In this document: one piece after another, positions 1-7,114 of the stretch
How the letters are laid out: each line of letters begins with the position of its first letter
Position numbering within the stretch: the stretch's first letter is position 1
From: a bacterium
GTDB taxonomy: Bacteria > Sysuimicrobiota > Sysuimicrobiia > Sysuimicrobiales > Segetimicrobiaceae
DNA length: 64,000 nucleotides
Assembly (NCBI GenBank): GCA_035307765.1
Contig: DATGHU010000032.1
Coordinates: 106,900 to 170,899, forward strand
Direction: 5' to 3'
Program-made: the position numbers and the translations under genes
The notes under the pieces: model-generated
Seen by the model: only the letters and a program-made list of their open reading frames with translations
Told to the model about the DNA's origin: nothing
Database searches by the model: none

Positions 1-648
1 CAGGAGGTTCACCTGCGCCTGCGCCACCTGCGCCTGCACCTGGATCACGTCGGACTGCGCGGCGACCCCAGCCCGGACCTGGGCCTGGGAGAGCGCGAGT
101 TGAGCCTGCGCCTGCGCGAGCAGCGCCTCCTGGACCGTGGTGAGCTGTTCCGCCTGCAACACGCTGAAGAAGGCCGTGGCCACCGACAGCGCGGTATCTT
201 GCGTCGTCTGGCGCAGCGCGGCTTCGGCGGAGGACAGCGCGGCGCGGGCGGTCTCCACGGCCGCCCGCGTGCGGCCGCCGTCGTACAGCGGCAGGTTGGC
301 GGTGAGGGAGACCGACCCGGTCCCGCTGAGATTCCCCGGAGCCGACGACGACCCCGACGCAAATGTTCCCCCGGTCGCGCTCCCGTATGTCCCCGTGCCG
401 TCCGCCGACACCGTGGGCGCAAACCCTGCCTGGGCGACCACGATGCCCTGCTGGGCCGCCGCGACCGCCTGCTGCGCCGCCGTCACCTGGGGGTTGCGCG
501 TCAAGGCCTCCTGCAGGGCCTGCGCCAGCGTGAGCCCCGACGTTGCAGGCGAACCCGGCTGGGCGGCCAGTCCAGCCTGTGGGCCGAGCGCCAAGCACGC
601 GCCCAACGCGACGACTCCTATGATCGATACAACGGATCGCTGGGTCAT
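1..648 (-). CDS. TolC family outer membrane efflux protein (N-terminal part, cut by window edge)
   Basis: Outer membrane factor expected to form the channel of a tripartite efflux or type I secretion system. The 216 codons visible start with a signal peptide (hydrophobic residues about 7-28, ending AGLAAQ). The mature part matches the outer-membrane-efflux family: LTLAQALQEALTRNP, then alternating helices rich in Ala/Gln, and the NLPLYDGGRT turn typical of TolC repeats before the coiled coil. The ATG (648-646) overlaps the TGA of the upstream histidine kinase as ATGA, and an AGGAGG lies inside the kinase 3' end, so the genes are translationally coupled. The C-terminal half and any partner pump genes lie beyond base 1. 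The family call is firm; the exported substrate is unknown. Confidence 0.9.
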   Translation of the reverse strand, partial: MTQRSVVSIIGVVALGACLALGPQAGLAAQPGSPATSGLTLAQALQEALTRNPQVTAAQQAVAAAQQGIVVAQAGFAPTVSADGTGTYGSATGGTFASGSSSAPGNLSGTGSVSLTANLPLYDGGRTRAAVETARAALSSAEAALRQTTQDTALSVATAFFSVLQAEQLTTVQEALLAQAQAQLALSQAQVRAGVAAQSDVIQVQAQVAQAQVNLL

Positions 649-1799
649 GACCCCTCCTGAGCGTGTTTGGGGAGCGTCACCGTGAAGACGCTGCCGGTCC
701 CCGGCGCGCTCTCCACTCCGACCTGCCCGCCGTGCGCTTCGACGAGCGACTTCACGATCGCCAAACCCATCCCGGTACCCCCACTGGTTCGGGTGCGCGA
801 TTCATCCGCCCGATAGAAGTGATCGAAGATATGCGCGAGGTCCTCGGCGCGGATCCCGCTGCCGGTGTCGGAGACCACCAGGTGAATTCCTTCCCCGTTG
901 CCGTCCCGCAGCCCGATGCGCACCTCCCCACCCGCCGGGGTATGGCGCAGCGCGTTTTCCACCAGGTTCTGCACCACCTGCCGCAGGCGGTCGGGGTCGG
1001 CCTGGATCTCCGGCAGGGGTCCCGGCACCTCAATCCGCAGGGCGATGGTCCGCTCGTCGGCGAGCGGCGCGAGGGCTTCCACGGTTTCCCGCACCACCCC
1101 GCCGACGTCGGTCGTCCGGCGGTGCAGCTCCAGCTGGCCCGCCTGGGCCAGCGATAGATCGCGCAGATCCGTGATGAGGCGTTTGAGCAGCACCGCCTGG
1201 CTGTGCAGACCCGCGATCCGCTCGGGGGTCGGCTCGATGACATGGTCCAGCATCCCTTCGAGCGTCCCCTGAATCACCGAGAGCGGCGTGCGCAGCTCAT
1301 GGGCGATCCCGGCGAAAAGGCGCCGGCGCTGTGTCTCCTGCTCGGCGAGTTGAGAGGCCATCCGGTTGAACGCATGGCCCAACTCCGCGAGCTCGTCCCG
1401 GCCGGTCACCGGCACGAGCGGCGGAACCCCGCCCCCCGCGATGACCCGGGTCGCCTGCGTCAAGATGACCACCGGCTTCACGATGCGGCTGCCCAGCCAC
1501 AGCGCCACCAGGACGCCCACCCCGGAGGCCACGAGCGTGCCGCCCCAGATCGCGTTTCGGAAGCGGCTCTCGAACAGGATCTCCCGCGGCCCGAATGGCC
1601 GCCGTGGGCCCGAGGCGGGCTCCGGCGACACGGCCGCGCCTCCCGCCGCGGAGAGGCCGCGGCCGCGCTCCTGGTCCCGCTCGACGTACTGCCGGAAGAT
1701 CAACCGGGCCTGGTAGCTGGCAAAGGTGGCGGTCAGCACGGTCGTGAGCAGCGCCGTTCCAATGAACGCCGCGCTGAGTCTCGCCCTCACGCTACGCAT
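645..1799 (-). CDS. Membrane sensor histidine kinase (HAMP, HisKA, HATPase)
   Basis: Sensor kinase of a two-component system, 384 aa. It has a membrane segment at about 8-30, a short periplasmic part, a second membrane segment at about 83-105, then HAMP (about 106-158). The H box is AHELRTPLS with phospho-acceptor His167. The N box is LVENALRHTP (Asn282), followed by DTGSGI (G1, about 311) and GGTGMGLAIV (G2, about 340). All catalytic boxes are intact. The short sensor loop resembles BaeS/CpxA-type envelope-stress kinases. The start codon overlaps the response-regulator stop by eight bases (ATGCGTAG), and the stop overlaps the TolC start. It probably phosphorylates the regulator encoded just upstream and controls this efflux operon; the signal is unknown. 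Confidence 0.95.
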   Translation of the reverse strand: MRSVRARLSAAFIGTALLTTVLTATFASYQARLIFRQYVERDQERGRGLSAAGGAAVSPEPASGPRRPFGPREILFESRFRNAIWGGTLVASGVGVLVALWLGSRIVKPVVILTQATRVIAGGGVPPLVPVTGRDELAELGHAFNRMASQLAEQETQRRRLFAGIAHELRTPLSVIQGTLEGMLDHVIEPTPERIAGLHSQAVLLKRLITDLRDLSLAQAGQLELHRRTTDVGGVVRETVEALAPLADERTIALRIEVPGPLPEIQADPDRLRQVVQNLVENALRHTPAGGEVRIGLRDGNGEGIHLVVSDTGSGIRAEDLAHIFDHFYRADESRTRTSGGTGMGLAIVKSLVEAHGGQVGVESAPGTGSVFTVTLPKHAQEGS

Positions 1800-2481
1800 G
1801 GCGATCGTTCACCATATGAAACTTGTACCCAACCCCGTACACCGTCAGGATATAGCAGGGGTTCTTGGGGTCGGGTTCCACCTTGCCCCGCAGGTTCTTA
1901 ATGTGCGCGTCCACCGTACGTTCATACCCCTCGAAGGCGTGCCCCTGGACCCGGTCGATCAGCTGCATCCGGGTGAAGACCTGGTTGGGATGGCCGGCCA
2001 GAATTTCGAGCAGCCGGAACTCCGTCGGGGTCAGGTCGACGCGCCGCCCCTCCAGGGTCACTTCGTGCGCGCGCAGGTCGATCACCAGGTCGCCGGCCCG
2101 CACCACCTCGACCGTCTCCCGGCTGCCGCGGCGCAGTACCGCGCGCACCCGCGCAACGACCTCGCGCGGGCTGAAAGGCTTGGTGATGTAGTCGTCGGCG
2201 CCGAGCTCCAGCCCGAGGAGCTTATCGCTCTCCTCGTCGCGGGCGGTGAGCATGATGATCGGGGTCTGCCCGGTCTCGCGAAGCCGGCGGCAGACCTCCC
2301 GGCCGTCGAGCTTCGGGAGCATCAGATCCAGAACGATCAGGTCCGGCCGGAGGCGGGCACAGGCGGCCAGCGCCGCCTCGCCGTCGACCGCCTGATCGAC
2401 GTCGAACCCATCCCGCTGCAGATACGAGCGCAGGAGGTCGACGATCTGTGGCTCATCATCAACGACAAGGATGCGCGGCAT
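1792..2481 (-). CDS. OmpR/PhoB-family response regulator
   Basis: DNA-binding response regulator of 229 aa. The receiver domain has acidic residues D8/D9 (VVDDEP), phospho-acceptor D52 (LIVLDLMLP), T79 and K101 (ITKPF). The C-terminal winged helix (about 130-229) carries LTPTEFRLLEIL and YILTVYGVGYKF, the usual OmpR/PhoB effector features. I chose the ATG at 2481 because TGAGG lies about 6 nt upstream; a TTG at 2496 would add five residues. It follows the SHOCT gene by only a few bases and overlaps the kinase start, so the four genes form one transcription unit. Three GTGAA direct repeats spaced 11 bp, upstream of the operon, are the kind of site this family binds, which suggests autoregulation (inference). 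Confidence 0.96.
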   Translation of the reverse strand: MPRILVVDDEPQIVDLLRSYLQRDGFDVDQAVDGEAALAACARLRPDLIVLDLMLPKLDGREVCRRLRETGQTPIIMLTARDEESDKLLGLELGADDYITKPFSPREVVARVRAVLRRGSRETVEVVRAGDLVIDLRAHEVTLEGRRVDLTPTEFRLLEILAGHPNQVFTRMQLIDRVQGHAFEGYERTVDAHIKNLRGKVEPDPKNPCYILTVYGVGYKFHMVNDRHA

Positions 2482-2488
2482 CGTGGCC

Positions 2489-2803
2489 TCAGGCAAGCGT
2501 CCCCAGGCGCTTGAGGTACTCGTCCTCGGCGATCTCGCCCCGCGCGTACCGCTCGCGCAGGATCTGCCTCGCCCCGTCCGGACGCGACCACAGCGAGCGG
2601 GTCAGGAGCGCCCGCCAGACCAGCAGCAGCAGGCCGATCCCCAGCAGGCCGCGGAGCAGCAGGAACAGCCCGAACACCCCGGCGCGTGGCCCGAACGGAT
2701 GCGGACCAAACGCATGCAGACGCGCCCCCTGGGCCAGCGCCGGAAGCGCGAGCCCCAAGACCAGGGCGCCCGCGAGCATCAACGGATGAAGCCGTCTACG
2801 CAT
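2489..2803 (-). CDS. Small membrane protein with C-terminal SHOCT domain
   Basis: 104 aa from the ATG at 2803, chosen because GGAGG sits about 7 nt upstream; an ATG at 2821 lacks a good site. The N-terminus is a signal peptide (about 1-24, ending ALAQG), followed by one strong hydrophobic segment (about 43-63, FLLLRGLLGIGLLLLVW). The C-terminal helix pair ARQILRERYARGEI...EEYLKRL-like sequence is the SHOCT signature (short helical domain often at the ends of membrane proteins). It is the first gene of the regulator/kinase/TolC operon and ends 7 nt before the regulator start. Its role is unknown; a membrane accessory to the sensor is possible. Confidence 0.85.
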   Translation of the reverse strand: MRRRLHPLMLAGALVLGLALPALAQGARLHAFGPHPFGPRAGVFGLFLLLRGLLGIGLLLLVWRALLTRSLWSRPDGARQILRERYARGEIAEDEYLKRLGTLA

Positions 2804-2823
2804 CCCACCCACCTCCGTCATAT

Positions 2824-2829
2824 AATGTA
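2824..2829 (-). promoter_or_regulatory. Possible -10 element for the SHOCT/regulator/kinase/TolC operon
   Basis: Reading the minus strand, TACATT lies about 20 nt upstream of the SHOCT start, in an AT-rich patch (ACATTATATG) that stands out in otherwise GC-rich DNA. It matches four of six positions of the sigma-70 -10 consensus. No good -35 hexamer is seen at 17 nt, which would suit an activator-dependent promoter served by the repeats further upstream. Assigned by eye only. Confidence 0.35.
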
Positions 2830-2850
2830 CCCTCAGTATGGGCTCGACCT

Positions 2851-2888
2851 ACGAAGAAGTTGTGAACCCGTAGTGAAGATGTGGTGAA
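2851..2888 (-). promoter_or_regulatory. Tandem GTGAA/TTCAC direct repeats at 11-bp spacing (likely response-regulator box)
   Basis: On the plus strand GTGAA occurs at 2862, 2873 and 2884, exactly 11 bp apart, with a degenerate copy ACGAA at 2851 in the same phase. On the operon's coding strand these read TTCAC. Direct repeats with 11-bp (one helical turn) phasing are the usual operator layout of OmpR/PhoB-family regulators. The array is 60-85 bp upstream of the first gene of an operon that encodes such a regulator, and about 32 bp upstream of the possible -10. The repeats are seen directly; the binding partner is inferred. Confidence 0.6.
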
Positions 2889-3033
2889 TCGGCGGCGTCC
2901 GACCCTCGCCCCCACTCCCACGCGGCCGAGGCGGCGCGAACCGGCAGACCGACCGCGCGGACGACCCGCGGCGCGACGGCAGGCCGGCTGGTTTCGTTGG
3001 GGGCCTGCCCCGCCGCGGACGAGCCCTCGCCCC

Positions 3034-4125
3034 TCACCGCGTCAGCGTCAACGTCGCGCGGGTCACCCGGCGCTGGTCCGAGTCCTCGAGCGCCTTGCCG
3101 ACGTCGCGGAGCGGGTACTCGGCGTCGAGGAGTGCCTCGAACGGATATCGTTCGCGGGTCGCGCCGAGAAAATCCAGGGCGCGCTTCAGGTACCACGGAT
3201 GGTAGCGGATCACCGGAAGGATCTGCACGGCGCGGCGGGTGAGCGCGCCGGGGTCGAACGGCGTCATCTGGCCGGGGGAGATGTTCCCGACTTCCACCAC
3301 CCGTCCGCCGGGGTGGACGAGGTGGATCGACTCGGCAAACGCCGCCGGAACGCCGGTGACTTCGACGGCCACGTCCGCCCCCGCCCCGCCGGTGAGGGCG
3401 GCAACCCGTTCCGCGCGGCGCTCGGGCGTTTCGTGCTCGCGGAGGTCGATCACCAGATCGGCCCCGAAGCGGTGGGCGAGCTCCAACCGCCTCGCCACAC
3501 CGTCGATGACGATCGTATGCGCGCCGCGCGCTTTGGCGACCGCCAGCGCGCACAGCCCCAGGCCGCCCGCCCCCTGCACGACGACGTGTTCCCCGGATGT
3601 CACCTTCGCCTGGTCGAGCGCGAACAGCAGCTCCGACAGCGCGCAGTTTGCGCTTGCGGCCGCCGCGTCGGGCACCCCGGCGGGGACGACATAAAAGTAC
3701 TGGTCCGGGTGGATGTAGTAGTGCGTGCCGAAGGCCCCGTGGAAGTGCGGAGGGTCGTCGGCCGGTCGAGCCCAGTAGCGGTAGCAGTTGGTGCAGAGGT
3801 TGAACCGTCCGGCCTGACAAGCCGAACATTTGCGACAGGTGATAAAGTACGCGCAGGCCACCCGGTCGCCGGGGTGCACCGGAACCCCGGCAAAGTCCGT
3901 GTCGACCCCGCGGCCGAGCGCGAGCACGCGCCCCAGCATCTCGTGGCCCAGCACGCTGCCCATCTTGACCGTGGGATGATGCCCCCGCCAGATGTGGAGC
4001 TCAGAACCGCAGACGTTGGCGCGAGTCACCTCCAGGAGGATCTCGCCCGGGCCGGGGTCCGCGACCTCGTACTCCCGCAGTTCGGTTCGTCGTGGGGCGA
4101 CCAGGACCACCACCGTGCCGCGCAT
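3034..4125 (-). CDS. Zinc-dependent alcohol dehydrogenase (MDR superfamily)
   Basis: 363 aa NAD(P)-dependent medium-chain dehydrogenase. The catalytic zinc ligands are C39, H61-E62 and C161. The structural zinc cluster C97, C100, C103, C111 is complete (CRKCSACQAGRFNLC). The nucleotide-binding GAGGLG is at 185-190 in the Rossmann domain. GGRVVEVGN and a C-terminal dimer region follow. It is most like sorbitol/threonine-dehydrogenase-type members, but the substrate cannot be fixed from sequence. AGGAGG lies 6 nt upstream of the ATG. It reads toward the efflux operon but is separated from it by about 210 nt holding that operon's control region, so it is probably its own unit. Confidence 0.92.
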   Translation of the reverse strand: MRGTVVVLVAPRRTELREYEVADPGPGEILLEVTRANVCGSELHIWRGHHPTVKMGSVLGHEMLGRVLALGRGVDTDFAGVPVHPGDRVACAYFITCRKCSACQAGRFNLCTNCYRYWARPADDPPHFHGAFGTHYYIHPDQYFYVVPAGVPDAAAASANCALSELLFALDQAKVTSGEHVVVQGAGGLGLCALAVAKARGAHTIVIDGVARRLELAHRFGADLVIDLREHETPERRAERVAALTGGAGADVAVEVTGVPAAFAESIHLVHPGGRVVEVGNISPGQMTPFDPGALTRRAVQILPVIRYHPWYLKRALDFLGATRERYPFEALLDAEYPLRDVGKALEDSDQRRVTRATLTLTR

Positions 4126-4316
4126 CTCTCACCTCCTCGATGACGCAGATCGCTTCTCCGCTGCGGCCGCCACAGCCTCCCTCCGATCGCGTTCGGGGTG
4201 GAGGGAGAGGAGCGGATCACGGGAAATGAAACCATCGCCGGGATTCCCCCGCCGGGAGTTCGAGGCCGTGGGGGAATCGCCGGACCAAGATCGGGCACGA
4301 CCGGAAGAGGTGGACG

Positions 4317-5066
4317 ATGCATCGGACGCGGGATCGCGGCTGGGCGGTGACGACCTCCTCCGGAGGGGTCGTGCCGACAGCGGACGCGAGCACCGGGAAT
4401 GCCGACCGCAGCGATCCGGCGGGACACCGGGCCGCATCACACTCCCCTACCCGGCGCCGACCGCGCGCCGTCCCGTGGATGACCGGAATCCCGTCCGGCC
4501 TGCTCGGCCTCGGCGTCGCGGCGCTGCTGGCCATGGCGGGGGCGATGACCCCAGCCCCGGCCGCGCAGGGGGATCCCGCGGCGAAAGCCGAGGTGCTCGC
4601 CGCATTTCACAAGCTGAATACGCTGTCCGGGTACCGGATGAAAGTGATCACCGCTGACGGAACGGCCCTAGAGGGAGAGATCGTCCCGCCGGACCGGGAG
4701 CACTGGACGGGCCGGGGGGCTCAGCTGAGTGGGGAATGGATCCGCGTGGGCAGCGCTGTGCGCACGAGATTCATCATCGGCGGCGCCCCCGGCGGCTGGC
4801 AGTGCAATATCTCAGCTCCCTCGTTTCTTGCCGAGATCGACAAGCACAAGAACGAAGTCACGGCGCTGCGCAAACCCGACACCCTGATCGACGGGGTCCC
4901 CGTCCGCGTCTACACCGATGGGGCGGGGAGCACGCTCTATATCGGCGCTCAAACGGGGCTCCCCCGCCGGCTGGTTGCCGTAGACAGCCAAAGCGGCAAG
5001 GGCGACACGCTCGACTTCTTCGATTACGGGGCCAAGCTCAGCATCACCCTGCCGTCCTGCGCGTAG
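4317..5066 (+). CDS. Exported/membrane-anchored protein, LolA-like type, unknown function
   Basis: 249 aa from the ATG at 4317 (GAGG about 7 nt upstream). Residues about 1-54 are polar and Arg/Ser-rich. Residues 55-85 are hydrophobic and end APAAQG like a signal peptide, so an alternative start is the ATG at 4479. The mature region has short beta-strand-like runs (YRMKVITADG, HWTGRGAQLSGEWIRVGS, VPVRVYTDG, LYIGAQTGLPRRLVAVD), resembling LppX/LolA-like carriers or outer-membrane-lipoprotein-sorting-like proteins found widely as exported proteins. There is no lipobox Cys; two Cys (in WQCNIS and at the C-terminus) could form a disulfide. It precedes the thiol-redox cluster on the same strand. 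Real gene likely; function not recognised. Confidence 0.7.
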   Translation: MHRTRDRGWAVTTSSGGVVPTADASTGNADRSDPAGHRAASHSPTRRRPRAVPWMTGIPSGLLGLGVAALLAMAGAMTPAPAAQGDPAAKAEVLAAFHKLNTLSGYRMKVITADGTALEGEIVPPDREHWTGRGAQLSGEWIRVGSAVRTRFIIGGAPGGWQCNISAPSFLAEIDKHKNEVTALRKPDTLIDGVPVRVYTDGAGSTLYIGAQTGLPRRLVAVDSQSGKGDTLDFFDYGAKLSITLPSCA

Positions 5067-5178
5067 CCGGCGGGCCGCAGGCCCCGGGAAATCTCTCCGC
5101 ATAGCATTGTTACACGGGCATGAGATACAATAGGAAAGAGTTGGGGGATGAGATCACGCCCCAGGGGAGGCGTTCTCA

Positions 5179-5631
5179 ATGAGACTCGGAACATACCGGT
5201 TGGTCGTGTTGGCGGGGGCGGCAGCGGCGGTCGGCCTCGTGGCCGGCACCCCGTTTACCGCCCAGGCCCAGGCGATCACGTGCGCGCCAGGAACGACGGT
5301 TCTGTACCGGGCGGTTGGACCGCAGAGCGCCCCGATGCTGATCCCCGCACAGGTGCACGCCACCATCTGCTCGCAGAACGGCGCCGTGGTGTCGGTTATC
5401 CCGGGGTTCACGACCGTCGGCCCTGCCGGAGCGCCCATGATCATCCCGGTGAACATGCCGGTCAAAACCTGCGTTCCGACGACAACCGCCTCCGTGCCGG
5501 TGGTGGGCGGAGGGTTTACCGCCCCGGTCCAGCTGGTCCAGATCAGCCCCGGCGTGTTTGCGGTCAACCTGGCGACCCCCGCGGCGCCGGTCGTGGTGAC
5601 GACGTTCTCCACGGCGCTCACCTGCTTCTGA
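5179..5631 (+). CDS. Exported protein with internal Cys-ending repeat, unknown function
   Basis: 150 aa, with GGGGAGG about 10 nt before the ATG. A signal peptide (1-31, ending AQAQA) is followed by a mature protein of about 119 aa, rich in Pro, Val, Thr and Ala and with almost no charge. It has four Cys (35, 64, 98, 149). A segment repeats: GPQSAPMLIPAQVHATIC (47-64) and GPAGAPMIIPVNMPVKTC (81-98), 34 residues apart with 8 of 18 identical and both ending in Cys. It looks like a small secreted, possibly disulfide-bonded beta-rich protein. No family recognised. It lies directly upstream of the thioredoxin/CcdA genes, which could handle its disulfides (inference). Confidence 0.8.
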   Translation: MRLGTYRLVVLAGAAAAVGLVAGTPFTAQAQAITCAPGTTVLYRAVGPQSAPMLIPAQVHATICSQNGAVVSVIPGFTTVGPAGAPMIIPVNMPVKTCVPTTTASVPVVGGGFTAPVQLVQISPGVFAVNLATPAAPVVVTTFSTALTCF

Positions 5632-5746
5632 CCCCGGGAAGATCCCCGTTGGGAGGCCGGCCGCTCCCCATATTCCGGAGGCAAATTGCCGCCGCACGGC
5701 GGGCCGCCCTCCTCGCGCCACGAATGCCGAGCGGAGCACTTGGCCG

Positions 5747-6253
5747 ATGTCGACACGCGCGCATCTGATGCGCGGGCCCGCGCTCGCGATCGCGGCGGTG
5801 ACCGTGGCGGCGCTGCTCTCGGGCCCGGTCCAGGCGGGGGCCGCCCCGGCCCCCACCTTCACTCTCGAACGGCTGAACGGTCACTCGCTGAGCCTGGCCG
5901 AATTCAAAGGCTCGCCAATCATCCTGCTGTTCTGGGCTCCCTGGTGACCCATCTGCAACGCCGACGCCCCCGGGTGGGAGCGTGTGTACGAAGCGTGGAA
6001 GCCGAGCGGCGTGAAGCTGATTGGTATCGGCCTGCTCGATAACAAGCAGGCCTGTCAGGCCTTTGCCCGACGGCACGGGTTGACCTTCCCCAACGTGTAC
6101 GATCCCGAGGGAAGGGTGGCACGATCGTTCGGATTCACGTACCAACCGTTCTGGGCGGTGATCGACAGGCACGGGGACCTGCTCAAGACCGGCTACGGGC
6201 CCCAGGACGAACGCGAGCTCGTATCGACCATCAAAGTCCTCGCCGGGAGGTAG
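5747..6253 (+). CDS. TlpA/ResA-like thioredoxin with in-frame TGA in place of the first active-site Cys (candidate selenoprotein)
   Basis: A signal peptide/anchor (residues 1-33) is followed by a complete TlpA-type thioredoxin fold: FTLERLNGHSLSLAEFKG, then IILLFWAPW, TGA at 5945-5947, then PIC. If the TGA is read as residue 67, the motif is W-U-P-I-C, where TlpA proteins have WCxxC. The frame stays open for 101 more codons and keeps family features (GVKLIGIGLLD, FPNVYDPEGRVARSFGF, cis-Pro region QPFWAVIDRHGD). A hairpin fitting bacterial SECIS spacing lies just downstream. The expected role is extracytoplasmic thiol reduction powered by CcdA, the next gene, 50 nt away. If the TGA is a true stop, this is a pseudogene split 5747-5947 / 5984-6253. 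The start ATG has only a weak GGAG upstream. No SelB, SelD or tRNA-Sec gene is in the window. Confidence 0.7.
5964..5983 (+). promoter_or_regulatory. SECIS-like hairpin after the in-frame UGA
   Basis: ACGC (5964-5967) pairs with GCGT (5980-5983), and CCC (5968-5970) with GGG (5976-5978), leaving a bulged A and an apical loop CGGGT. The loop begins about 24 nt after the UGA. Bacterial SECIS elements sit directly behind the UGA, with the apical loop about 16-37 nt away and a G near the start of the loop (GGU in E. coli fdhF). The fit is by eye; GC-rich DNA makes chance hairpins common. Confidence 0.5.
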
Positions 6254-6303
6254 GACCGCGGGAGGTCGGAGGTTCCGGGCACCGCCCACGCGGTGGAGAC
6301 GAG

Positions 6304-7032
6304 ATGCCCCACCTGAACCTGGCCATCGCATTTGCCGCCGGAGTGCTCGGGTTCTTCTCGCCCTGCGTCGTGCCCCTGATCCCAGGGTATCTGTCCTTCG
6401 TCTCCGGCGTTTCGCTCGCGGAGATGGACCCCGCGGAGCGGAGCAAACACATCGGCCGCGTCGTGCTGGCGACGATCACGTTCGTGCTCGGCTTTTCGGT
6501 GATCTTCACCGGCCTCGGTGCGTCCGCGTCGCTCTTCGGGGCCTTCGTGCTGGGCAACCGGCTCCTGCTCACCCGGATCGGGGGCGCGATCGTTATCGTC
6601 CTCGGCCTCTCGATGCTTGGGGTGATCAGGCTTCCCGGGCTGGCGCGCGAGCGTCGAGTACGGATCACCCGCCGTCCGGCGACCATCCTCGGCGCGTTCC
6701 CGGTCGGGATGGCGTTCGGGTTCGCCTGGACGCCGTGCGTGGGACCGGTGCTGGGCGCGGTGCTGACGATGGCGGCGACCACCCCACGCGCCGTCGACGG
6801 CGGGGTGCTCCTGTTTGCCTACTCGCTTGGACTCGGACTGCCGTTTCTCGCCACCGCCGCCCTCCTCACGACCGCATTCAACGCGCTGCACGCGCTGGGC
6901 CGGTACGGCCGGGCGATCGAGACGATCAGCGGCGTCTTCCTCGTCGCCATGGGCGGGGCGCTGCTCTTCGACCTCATATTCCGGTTCAACGCCTGGATCC
7001 TCGAGGTGTTCCCCTTCCGGCCGGGATTGTAG
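6304..7032 (+). CDS. ccdA: CcdA-type cytochrome c biogenesis / thiol electron-transfer membrane protein
   Basis: 242 aa, six predicted membrane segments. It moves electrons from cytoplasmic thioredoxin to extracytoplasmic thioredoxin-like proteins, as the DsbD membrane domain does. Both catalytic Cys are present in their family context: FFSPCVVPLIPGYLSF (C21, first segment) and FAWTPCVGPVLGAV (C145). The long loop RLPGLARERRVRITRR is typical. It lies between the TGA-containing TlpA-like gene (50 nt upstream) and the CINC thioredoxin gene (about 80 nt downstream), so the three probably form one extracytoplasmic reducing pathway. No cytochrome c or heme-ligation genes are near, so the target may be general protein disulfides rather than apocytochrome. 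Confidence 0.92.
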   Translation: MPHLNLAIAFAAGVLGFFSPCVVPLIPGYLSFVSGVSLAEMDPAERSKHIGRVVLATITFVLGFSVIFTGLGASASLFGAFVLGNRLLLTRIGGAIVIVLGLSMLGVIRLPGLARERRVRITRRPATILGAFPVGMAFGFAWTPCVGPVLGAVLTMAATTPRAVDGGVLLFAYSLGLGLPFLATAALLTTAFNALHALGRYGRAIETISGVFLVAMGGALLFDLIFRFNAWILEVFPFRPGL

Positions 7033-7114
7033 CCTGGCCCGCGCGGCTTTATCATATCCACACAGTGACCGGCTAGCCTGGGCGATGGGCAGGATTCGAA
7101 GGGGGTGATCTCCG

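Noticed and set aside
5107..5131. Sigma-70 promoter upstream of the 5179 gene (TTGTTA, TACAAT)
   Set aside because: TACAAT is a good -10, but TTGTTA is only 13 nt away instead of about 17, so the pair does not make a convincing promoter.
5984..6253. Independent small 89-codon gene
   Set aside because: It is the C-terminal half of the thioredoxin fold in the same frame as 5747-5947, has no ribosome site of its own, and lacks the N-terminal part of the fold.
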